NCBI GenBank assembly: GCA_016928715.1 | Contig: JAFGKG010000077.1 | Span: forward strand, 1 to 45,394 | From: Chloroflexia bacterium | GTDB taxonomy: Bacteria; Chloroflexota; Chloroflexia; DTKN01 | DNA length: 45,394 nt | Direction: 5' to 3' | Shown here: positions 32,191-39,293 of the stretch, in pieces | How positions within the stretch are numbered: the first letter of the stretch is position 1 | How the letters are laid out: the number at the start of each line of letters is the position of its first letter | The notes under the pieces: model-generated | What the model was told of the DNA's origin: nothing | Database searches by the model: none | Seen by the model: only the letters and a program-made list of their open reading frames with translations | Translations under genes and position numbers: made by a program

Positions 32191-35100
32191 CTAGTTGCTA
32201 TGGTTCTTTAGGACCAGGGGCAGGCTGATCCAGTAACCAAGGACGTTAAGGCTGGTTTCCTCCGTAAAGGTGGCCGGGCCGACCTGGTCCGCTGCTATGG
32301 TCATGCCCAGATACACGGAACGCACACCGAGCGGGGGTGAGGGATCCACCCCTACTTGCATGAGAATCGTACCGCTCTGGCCCCCCAAAAGTACTCCCAG
32401 GTTCCAGACACAGTAGTCGGGGGCGATGTTGTTGGGGAAGCACGAGGCGGGCTCTGGAACGATACTGACGATACTGTTGGCATAGGGGTCAAAGTTGATT
32501 GTGAGCACGGTGTTGGTGGCGGCGATGCCAAGGTTTTCATATTGTACGGTGTAGCCAATTGTGTTACCAGGGTCCACGGGATCCATGTCGTCTGTGGCCT
32601 CAATAGTCAACTGCGGCACAAAGAGCCCGGTGCGTACAGTGGGGCCGGAGAAGGGCACGACCTGGTCACAGCTAATCGAGACGTTGTTTGTGATGGCATA
32701 TACCCCTGCCGGTACAGGCTGGTTGACCTCAACCTCCACTTGTACCATGGCGTTTTCTGAGAAGGGCAGGGTGCCCAGGTTCCAGCGATTGTTGCCCTCG
32801 TCCGGCATCGGATTCGCGCTGACAAAAGTGACGTTAGGATCATAAGTGTCCTCCAGCCACAGGTTGGTAGCGGGAACCAGGCCCGTGTTGCTCACATGGA
32901 TCGTATAGCTGATGGTTTGGCCGGTTTCGACGTTGGCGGGATAGCCCTCTTGGAAAATGGACAGGTAGGGCATGTTAACCCGCGTAGATTCGATCTCCTC
33001 GACAATGCCGAGGGCATCGCCTTCTCCATCGATGGCCGCGTAGTTAAAGAGATAGAGGTCTTCTTGGTCCAGGGGAGACTTGACCTGGAAGGTGATGTCG
33101 ATCCAGTAGTCGTTGCTGTTGCCATTGCCCAAAAGCAGGCTTTTGCCCCAGACAATGGTGCGGTTTTCCAGGTCGAGGTCAATGATAAAGATCGAGGGGT
33201 CGCTGCGTGTTTCACCGACGTAGCTCAGGTTGGCATCAAAGGTGTCGGTGATGAGTACATTGGTCGCTGTATACTCGGCACTGGTGTTGCCAAACTCCAA
33301 TCGATAGACCAGGGTATCCCCGGGGTTGATGGGGTCATAGTCGCCGCCCGCGTGTTCATCCAGCTTGTCCAGGCACAAGCCCAGTACCATAAAGGGCTCG
33401 CCATTGTTAGGATTGGGGATCGGGTCGTCGGCGAAGGCTCCGTCCCAATCCTCATAGTGGCGTTCATAGGGGTTCTCGTCGCCGGGCTGGCTGCTGTAGG
33501 CCCGGATGCGGGCCGTGTTGGTCAGCCAGTTGCCCGGAACGGCCGCCGGTTCAATGATCGTGTCATAGTTGAGGATGATGGTCCCTCCGGCGGGGATCTC
33601 CCCCAGCGTCCAGGTCACTACACCGGTCGCTCCAACCGTGGGTTCGTGGACCAGGTTACCGGGATCACTCGGAGTCAGATAGGAGTCGACGACTGCGATT
33701 CCCGGGGGCAGTTCATCTAGGATTGTGATATCGTAGGCCGAGCCAAAGCCGATGTTGTGGAGCCGCACGGCAAAGCGTACGGTTTGACCGACCTCAAAAT
33801 ATTCGGTGGGCGTGTCCCGTCGGTATTTGTCAAAGTCAGTGGCCAGATAGGGCTGCACAATCCAGGTCTGGGCTTTCAGATTTTTGTCCAGGCAGTGGAG
33901 AGGGGATCCAGGTGCTTCGGAAGTGTACCAGCAGGAGTTCAAGTTGTTTTCGGCCAAGCGACTGCTGACCAGGTCGCCACGACCGGCGATGTAAGTGTTA
34001 TCGTGGTGGCAATCGGTGCCGCTGATCACGGCCTGGTACTGGATGACGACGACCATCGGTTCGGCTTGGGAATTAGCGAGAGTCTCCAGTCCCCACAGGA
34101 GCATTTCTCGCCGGTCGCCGTCGGGATCGCAGATCGTCATCGGTTCGGTGATGATCTCAACTTGATCGTCGACAACCTGGAGGGTGCCGGATATGTAATG
34201 GTAGCCTAGCGGGAGCAGATCCTCGTAGGAAGGACGATACATAACCATCCCCGGGTTTACAGTGATGACGAGGGAGTAATCGGCGATGTCGCCAATGGCC
34301 AAATCAGTTTCTGTGGAGTCCAAGCGTTTCTCTAGCTCAAAGCCGCCAATGACCACTTGTTGGGCGGTGTAGGGGCTGTCCAGGTAGTCCCCCTCGTTTG
34401 CCACTTCCCCCTCAAAAGTGGTGTAGCGGGCCTGGGCTGTGCTGACCAGGGGCATGCCGGCGCCCAGGATGGCTGGCAGCGAGGTAGTGATGCTAAAGTT
34501 CATCGCCGTGGTACTGATGGGCATGGTCAGGGTCCAGTGCAGCAGGGTGCCCACACCAGGGATGGTTTCGGTCCAGTCGGGAGTAGGGATGGCACTTTCG
34601 AAGATCAGTTCAGGGGAAAGCGTGTTTGTGAGAAGGACCTCGTGAGCATTGGGATGTCCGACCCCCTCGATGCGGTTGCGCAGATGTAGGACGTAGTTGA
34701 GATTGGCCCCGCCCTGGAATTCGTCACCGGAGAAAAAGTGGGTAAAATAGGAGCCACTGCTGGCGTTCTGGTAACGCAGGTCCGGGCGGACAAAGCGCAC
34801 ACTGACATCTTCATTGCTTTGAGTGTCTCGATAGCGTAGATAAGGGTGCTGATTGTCCACCGGCTCATCGGGTTGGTCGGACCAGCGGATCAGGGGGGTG
34901 ATATCGAGCAAGCTGGCGTGTGCAATCTCGCCGCTGCCGTTGGGCAAAAAGTTATACTGATCCACCCAGGCGACAAGCTTGTAGGTCCGGGAAACCGCTT
35001 GGGCTTCCGTATTGATGATGGGGGGGCGATTCGTCCACTCCAATTCGGTATGGCGGCCATTGGGACGCCATACATCCTGGTCGTTGGGCTCTATGGTAAC

Positions 35101-36348
35101 GTTTGGTTCAATGCTGGGGTATTCCATGTGGTCGTAGTGGAGCCCGTCCTCCAAAAAGATGCGCACGGTGTGGCTGTAGATGATGAGTCCCTGGGGAACG
35201 GTATAGTGTACGGTGATGGTGACATATTCGCCGGCCATTGCCTGCAGATCGTTGTTGTTGGGGGGATATTCGGGGGAGTACTGGATTTTGGCGGACTCGA
35301 TGTTTTTCATATAGGCTTCGGTCGTGCGTTGTAGATCATAGATCCGCTCGCCATCGCAGGCGCCGGGGCAGGAGGAACGGCGCAGGTCGGCCTTGTGGTA
35401 GATCTGATCGTGAGCGACGCTGCCGGTTCCCGGCAGTGTGGCATAGATCTCCATGTTTTCGCTGGCCCCGACGTCCAGGCTGTCTAGATACCAGTAGAGA
35501 TGGTTACCCACGCGAGTGGGCGATATAGGACCACTATAGCCCACAAAATCTGTCCCCTCTGGCATGGTGTTCGTAATGTAGAGGTTATAGGCTGGGCCGG
35601 CATAGTTTACATTGTTGTTTTGCAGAGTCAGCGTCCAAGTGACCAGGCTTCCTGGATCCAATTCTTGGTTGGCCGGGGGAATCTGGGTCATGTTGAAAGT
35701 AAAGTTGTGTGGTTGGATCAACTGTGTGATGTGGATAGCGGGTGGAGTGTAGGATCCGCCGCCGTCCCAATAGAGCACGGCGGTGTTGTAGGCTTGGCGG
35801 TTGGTGTTGCCATTGTTGTCAAAGTAGATTAGGGCCGAATAACTCACCTCGTAGACATAGTTAGCGCCCGAGGTGTTGTTGATGTCGGCCAGGTTCCAGA
35901 CCAGTTCTGGCCGGCCTGCCTCCGGATAGGTGATCTCGGGTTCAACTGGGGCTACCGACGGTGTCTCTGGGGTGACCGCAATGGGGCCTTCCAAAGTTGA
36001 AGTGATGATTTCGGCCGGGAGGTAGATGGGAGTTCCCTCCGGCTCGCTGAAAATGTCCTCCAGGCTTACATTGGTGATTGTCTGTCCAGCGGGGATGGTG
36101 TAGCGCAGGGTATAGTCAATGACTTCGCCATAACTCGCCTCGCCATTCGGTGAAAAGTCAGAGGCCTCGAACTTTTGCAGGGTCACATCCTGCTGGACGC
36201 TCTGTTGGGCTGGGGCGGCTTGGATTGGCTGGGCCGGGATGAGCCCCCCCGGCCCCAGTATCGTGCCGACCAGCATTGTCAAAATAAGCCACAAGGAGAG
36301 TATACGGGGGCTTTGGCGTGGCATTTGCTGCGTACGCGACTTGTTCAT
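32191..36348 (-). CDS. Very large exported protein with DUF11 repeats
   Basis: A 1385-residue protein with a signal peptide: basic start (MNKSRTQQMPRQSPR), hydrophobic core ILSLWLILTMLVGTILG, and likely cleavage near QAAPAQQ. The body is built of beta-sandwich DUF11-type domains, each with a pattern like PGDTLVYRLEFGNTS, ATNVLITDTFD, WNLGTL and then a VEVNQPVPAG strand. At least the last four are clear tandem copies. The C-terminus reads GYWISLPLVLKNHSN, a 'LPLVLK' tail that I associate with exported proteins of Chloroflexota. No LPXTG motif or C-terminal membrane helix is present. It is probably surface-attached or secreted and adhesive. The ATG follows AAGGAGG and a promoter; it leads the five-gene minus-strand run. 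Confidence 0.88.
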   Translation of the reverse strand: MNKSRTQQMPRQSPRILSLWLILTMLVGTILGPGGLIPAQPIQAAPAQQSVQQDVTLQKFEASDFSPNGEASYGEVIDYTLRYTIPAGQTITNVSLEDIFSEPEGTPIYLPAEIITSTLEGPIAVTPETPSVAPVEPEITYPEAGRPELVWNLADINNTSGANYVYEVSYSALIYFDNNGNTNRQAYNTAVLYWDGGGSYTPPAIHITQLIQPHNFTFNMTQIPPANQELDPGSLVTWTLTLQNNNVNYAGPAYNLYITNTMPEGTDFVGYSGPISPTRVGNHLYWYLDSLDVGASENMEIYATLPGTGSVAHDQIYHKADLRRSSCPGACDGERIYDLQRTTEAYMKNIESAKIQYSPEYPPNNNDLQAMAGEYVTITVHYTVPQGLIIYSHTVRIFLEDGLHYDHMEYPSIEPNVTIEPNDQDVWRPNGRHTELEWTNRPPIINTEAQAVSRTYKLVAWVDQYNFLPNGSGEIAHASLLDITPLIRWSDQPDEPVDNQHPYLRYRDTQSNEDVSVRFVRPDLRYQNASSGSYFTHFFSGDEFQGGANLNYVLHLRNRIEGVGHPNAHEVLLTNTLSPELIFESAIPTPDWTETIPGVGTLLHWTLTMPISTTAMNFSITTSLPAILGAGMPLVSTAQARYTTFEGEVANEGDYLDSPYTAQQVVIGGFELEKRLDSTETDLAIGDIADYSLVITVNPGMVMYRPSYEDLLPLGYHYISGTLQVVDDQVEIITEPMTICDPDGDRREMLLWGLETLANSQAEPMVVVIQYQAVISGTDCHHDNTYIAGRGDLVSSRLAENNLNSCWYTSEAPGSPLHCLDKNLKAQTWIVQPYLATDFDKYRRDTPTEYFEVGQTVRFAVRLHNIGFGSAYDITILDELPPGIAVVDSYLTPSDPGNLVHEPTVGATGVVTWTLGEIPAGGTIILNYDTIIEPAAVPGNWLTNTARIRAYSSQPGDENPYERHYEDWDGAFADDPIPNPNNGEPFMVLGLCLDKLDEHAGGDYDPINPGDTLVYRLEFGNTSAEYTATNVLITDTFDANLSYVGETRSDPSIFIIDLDLENRTIVWGKSLLLGNGNSNDYWIDITFQVKSPLDQEDLYLFNYAAIDGEGDALGIVEEIESTRVNMPYLSIFQEGYPANVETGQTISYTIHVSNTGLVPATNLWLEDTYDPNVTFVSANPMPDEGNNRWNLGTLPFSENAMVQVEVEVNQPVPAGVYAITNNVSISCDQVVPFSGPTVRTGLFVPQLTIEATDDMDPVDPGNTIGYTVQYENLGIAATNTVLTINFDPYANSIVSIVPEPASCFPNNIAPDYCVWNLGVLLGGQSGTILMQVGVDPSPPLGVRSVYLGMTIAADQVGPATFTEETSLNVLGYWISLPLVLKNHSN

Positions 36349-36404
36349 GTGCGCCTCCTTTTGTGTGTCCGGGTCTTTGAGGACCTGCCGTTGTGATCCC
36401 TTTT

Positions 36405-36433
36405 ATTTTACCACAACCGCGCGGTGCTGTCCA
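36405..36433 (-). promoter_or_regulatory. Promoter of the DUF11 gene run
   Basis: Minus strand TGGACA (36428-36433), 17 bp, TAAAAT (36405-36410), about 50 nt before the ATG at 36348. It lies between mutM and the exported-protein gene. Confidence 0.6.
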
Positions 36434-36489
36434 CAGCAGGCGGGCGGGATTGCGGTTTCGCAGAAAACACCGGCCCGGTTAGTGGGTGG

Positions 36490-37320
36490 CTAGCGCTGGC
36501 ATTGCGGGCAAAAGTGACTGCTGCGGCCGCCGATGTACTGGCGTTCGAGAGCTGCCCCGCAGCGAGGGCAGGGTTGTCCCCCCTGCCCGTATACTTGCAA
36601 CTCTTCGGCAAAGCGGCCCGGTTGTCCCGGGCCAAATCGATAGAGGCCATCGGACAGGGTGGTTCCTTGGGCGGCGATGGCCTCGATCAATACGTCCCGA
36701 ATGGCCTGGTAGAGCCGCCGCACCTCTTCCGGATCGAGGCGGCCGGCCTGCCGCAGGGGATGCAGTCCCGCTCGAAAGAGAGATTCGTCGGCATAGATGT
36801 TGCCCAGGCCGGCCAGGAATTCCTGATCCAACAACAGGGGCTTGAGCCGGGCGCGCGCGCGCCGGGCCAGCCCTTCGGCCAGCACGGTCGGGCTAAAGGC
36901 TGGCCCCAAGGGCTCCGGTCCCAATTGTTGGTCCAAGGCGGTGTATTCCGCTGCCGTCAGCAGGCGCATACGGCCAAATTTGCGCACGTCCTGAAAGTGC
37001 AGCGCCTGGCCGTCGTCCAGTTCCAGGATGATCCGGGTATGCCGGTCGCCGCAGGCCCCGCGACTCTGCACAAAGAGCCGGCCGCTCATGCGCAAATGCA
37101 CGCTGAGGATGTCCCCGTTATCCAGAAACAGCAGCAGGTACTTGGCCCGCCGGCCCACCTCTGTGATGCGCCGCCCGATCAGGCGAGCGGCCAGGCCGGC
37201 CGGGGAAAGGGGCTCGATAGTGGGGACATAATCGGGGCCGCGAATGGTCTGGATGCTCCGTCCCGGTAGGCTATCCCGCAAAGTGCGGGCGGTGGTCTCA
37301 ACTTCGGGAAGTTCGGGCAA
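36490..37320 (-). CDS. mutM: Formamidopyrimidine-DNA glycosylase (Fpg/MutM)
   Basis: A 276-residue base-excision repair enzyme that removes 8-oxoguanine and ring-opened purines and cuts the AP site. The N-terminal Pro nucleophile and Glu are in MPELPEVET; the H2TH domain has LLLDQEFLAGLGNIYADE; the C-terminal zinc finger is formed by CPRCG and FCPQCQR. The start is a TTG at 37320 that directly follows the TAA of the upstream alkyltransferase-like gene (TAATTG), and its ribosome binding site (TGGAGG) lies inside that gene. The two genes are therefore a coupled DNA-repair pair. Confidence 0.96.
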   Translation of the reverse strand: MPELPEVETTARTLRDSLPGRSIQTIRGPDYVPTIEPLSPAGLAARLIGRRITEVGRRAKYLLLFLDNGDILSVHLRMSGRLFVQSRGACGDRHTRIILELDDGQALHFQDVRKFGRMRLLTAAEYTALDQQLGPEPLGPAFSPTVLAEGLARRARARLKPLLLDQEFLAGLGNIYADESLFRAGLHPLRQAGRLDPEEVRRLYQAIRDVLIEAIAAQGTTLSDGLYRFGPGQPGRFAEELQVYGQGGQPCPRCGAALERQYIGGRSSHFCPQCQR

Positions 37321-37626
37321 TTACGTCCTCCAGCCAAATCTTTGCCAGTCCACGCGCCCCTGGACGTCGAAATCGACTCCCTCCGTTTCCAGCATCGCCC
37401 GTTGGAGAGCGCCCCCCTCGAGGGGATGCAGCGAAATCGATCCTTGGTGGTTGATTACCCGGTGCCAGGGCACATCCGTTCCTTCACCCAGTGCCCGCAG
37501 CGCCCAACCTACAGTGCGGGCGGAGGCGGGCCGGCCCAACATGCGGGCGATCATGCCGTATGAAGCGACCCTGCCTGGTGGAATTTGTCGTACCAGGGCA
37601 TAGACCTTTTGAAAAAAGCCGCTCAT
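37321..37626 (-). CDS. Alkyltransferase-like protein (ATL) with PWHRV active-site motif
   Basis: A 101-residue protein of the O6-alkylguanine alkyltransferase DNA-binding fold: FFQKVYALVRQIPPGRVASYGMIA, then ARTVGWALRAL. The family motif PCHRV reads PWHRV, so the alkyl-acceptor Cys is Trp. Such ATL proteins bind O6-alkylguanine without repairing it and hand the lesion to nucleotide excision repair. The start is the ATG at 37626 after GAGGAG; the open frame extends to 37677 upstream, but that would cross the predicted transcript start. It is co-transcribed with mutM, and both deal with damaged guanine. Confidence 0.92.
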   Translation of the reverse strand: MSGFFQKVYALVRQIPPGRVASYGMIARMLGRPASARTVGWALRALGEGTDVPWHRVINHQGSISLHPLEGGALQRAMLETEGVDFDVQGRVDWQRFGWRT

Positions 37627-37659
37627 TGAACTCCTCTTTAATCTAGCCATCATTATACC

Positions 37660-37688
37660 ACTATAACATGGGGCCACTTGGCTGTCAA
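37660..37688 (-). promoter_or_regulatory. Promoter of the ATL-mutM pair
   Basis: Minus strand TTGACA (37683-37688), 17 bp, TATAGT (37660-37665). A second TATAAT (37652-37657) lies just downstream but is too far from any -35. Transcription should start near 37653. Confidence 0.65.
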
Positions 37689-37701
37689 AAAAGTGGCGCC
37701 C

Positions 37702-37731
37702 TTGAGTCAGTAAAAGAAAGTATGCTATAAT
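37702..37731 (+). promoter_or_regulatory. ruvA promoter
   Basis: TTGAGT (37702-37707), 18 bp, TATAAT (37726-37731), divergent from the ATL-mutM promoter. The ruvA start is 30 nt downstream. Confidence 0.72.
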
Positions 37732-37761
37732 AGGGGCGAGTTCAGAAATGGAGGAATCGCT

Positions 37762-38352
37762 ATGATTGCTACATTGCGCGGCGAGCTGCGGGTCCGGGGC
37801 GAGGAGAGCGTGCTGGTCGATGTGGGGGGGATTGGCTTCCGGTTACTGGTTCCTGGCTCGACTTTGGACGTACTGGGAGAAATCGGGGAAAATGTGCGGC
37901 TCTATACCCATCTTTTGCTGCGGGACGACAACCTGAGCCTCTATGGTTTTGCTACTCCTGAGGAACTGGAGCTATTCGAGTTGCTGTTGGGGGTCTCTGG
38001 GGTTGGTCCCAAGTTGGCCTTGGCTGTCTTGTCCTCTACCGCTGCTGATATGCTGCGTTTGGCCATCGCCCGCGAGGATGTCGATTTGTTGGTGAGGGTT
38101 CCAGGAATTGGCCGCAAGACGGCCAGCCGCATGATTTTGGAATTGAAGGGGCGGATCGATATCTCTCGCTTGGGCCTGCCAGGTGTGTTGGCTATCACTC
38201 CGGAACAGGCCGAGCTTGTCGAGGTGCTCACCAGCCTGGGCTATAGCACTGCCGAGGCCCGTTCTGCGGTGGCCTCCCTGCCCCCGGAGGCTGCGGATCT
38301 GGATTTGGAGGAGCGCATTCGTTGGGCCTTGCGCTACTTTGGCGGTGTTTAG
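37762..38352 (+). CDS. ruvA: Holliday junction branch migration protein RuvA
   Basis: A 196-residue protein that binds four-way junctions as a tetramer and loads the RuvB motor. Domain I (OB fold) starts MIATLRGELRVR. Domain II carries two helix-hairpin-helix motifs: GVSGVGPKLALAVL near 71 and VPGIGRKTASRMILEL near 111. Domain III (RuvB-binding) is the last ~50 residues with SLGYSTAEARSAV. The ATG follows GGAGG. Neither ruvB nor ruvC is in the window. The next gene, dtd, starts 12 nt after the stop. Confidence 0.96.
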   Translation: MIATLRGELRVRGEESVLVDVGGIGFRLLVPGSTLDVLGEIGENVRLYTHLLLRDDNLSLYGFATPEELELFELLLGVSGVGPKLALAVLSSTAADMLRLAIAREDVDLLVRVPGIGRKTASRMILELKGRIDISRLGLPGVLAITPEQAELVEVLTSLGYSTAEARSAVASLPPEAADLDLEERIRWALRYFGGV

Positions 38353-38364
38353 AGGAGCGATGGA

Positions 38365-38823
38365 ATGCGGGTAGTACTGCAACGCGTGACGCAGGCGGCT
38401 GTCGTGGTGGGGGAAGAAAAGGTGGCCCAGATTGGGACCGGGCTGTGCATCCTTTTGGCTGTCGGGGAAGGAGATGGGGCGGAGGAAGTCGCCAAATTGG
38501 CGACAAAGGTGGTTCAGCTACGCATTTTCCGCGACGAGGCCGGCTACTTTAATCGCTCGATCCTGGATCTGGGTGGCGAGGCCCTGGTGGTTTCGCAATT
38601 TACACTCTACGCGGATTGTCGCAAAGGGCGTCGGCCCAGTTTTAGTCGGGCCGCTCGTCCGGAGCAAGCTGAACCCTTGGTGGACGATTTTGCCCAGGCC
38701 CTACGCTTGGCCGGCGTGCCCACCCAAACGGGGATATTTGGGGCGATGATGTCGGTCGAGATTCACAATGATGGCCCTGTGACCATTATATTGGATAGTG
38801 ATGAACTTGCCAGACCGCGCTGA
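38365..38823 (+). CDS. dtd: D-aminoacyl-tRNA deacylase
   Basis: A 152-residue enzyme that removes D-amino acids, and glycine from mischarged tRNA-Ala, keeping tRNA pools clean. The start [15 protein letters not shown], the active-site SQFTLYAD near 77 and the cross-subunit [10 protein letters not shown] motif near 135 are diagnostic. Length is typical. The ATG follows AGAGGAG at 7 nt, immediately after ruvA, so it belongs to the ruvA transcript. The Gly-Pro of NDGPVT gives the enzyme its chiral selectivity in known structures. Confidence 0.96.
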   Translation: MRVVLQRVTQAAVVVGEEKVAQIGTGLCILLAVGEGDGAEEVAKLATKVVQLRIFRDEAGYFNRSILDLGGEALVVSQFTLYADCRKGRRPSFSRAARPEQAEPLVDDFAQALRLAGVPTQTGIFGAMMSVEIHNDGPVTIILDSDELARPR

Positions 38824-39280
38824 AGTAAAGCGAACTGAATCGATGCAAGATTCCCTGCTGCTCTCCTGGCGGGTGCACCTGTGGAAACGCCGGCCCTGGA
38901 AAGGGCTGTTGGCCCTGGTGCTTTTGCTGGGAACGATAACCCTGTTGTGGTGCCTGTTGGGTCTGTTTCCCGCTTTGTTGTTGGGCCTGGCCCTCTTTTT
39001 TTCGGTGGCGCCTTTTTTCCTGCCCCAGGAGTATCGCCTATATCCGCAGCACTTGTGTTTACATCAGGGCTTGTCTGGGCGAGTCTGGCGTTGGGATTTT
39101 TTCAGGCGGGCCTGCCGTCGCGGGGGGGTGATTCTGCTCAGCCCGTTTTCTGCGGCACATCCCCTGGAGAAGTGGCGTGACTTGGTCATTGTCCCAGCGG
39201 GCAATGAGGAGGCTGTTTGGAGCGTCGTCAACTCTTGCCTAAAGGCTAACGGCGGGGAATCTCGGCAAGGCTTATCTTGA
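38801..39280 (+). CDS. Small membrane-anchored protein of unknown function
   Basis: A 159-residue protein with a hydrophobic hairpin at about residues 36-72 ([19 protein letters not shown], then [16 protein letters not shown]), followed by a soluble part with strands such as [14 protein letters not shown] and [16 protein letters not shown]. The layout, a two-helix hairpin and then a small beta domain, resembles bacterial PH-like membrane proteins, but I cannot assign a family. The ATG at 38801 overlaps dtd by 23 nt with no strong ribosome binding site; an ATG at 38843 is also possible. It is probably translated by coupling with dtd. Confidence 0.7.
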   Translation: MNLPDRAEVKRTESMQDSLLLSWRVHLWKRRPWKGLLALVLLLGTITLLWCLLGLFPALLLGLALFFSVAPFFLPQEYRLYPQHLCLHQGLSGRVWRWDFFRRACRRGGVILLSPFSAAHPLEKWRDLVIVPAGNEEAVWSVVNSCLKANGGESRQGLS

Positions 39281-39293
39281 GGACAGTGGGCTG

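Noticed and set aside
32896-33720. A 274-codon plus-strand frame inside the DUF11 gene
   Set aside because: It is antisense to tandem DUF11 repeats; its apparent regularity only mirrors them.
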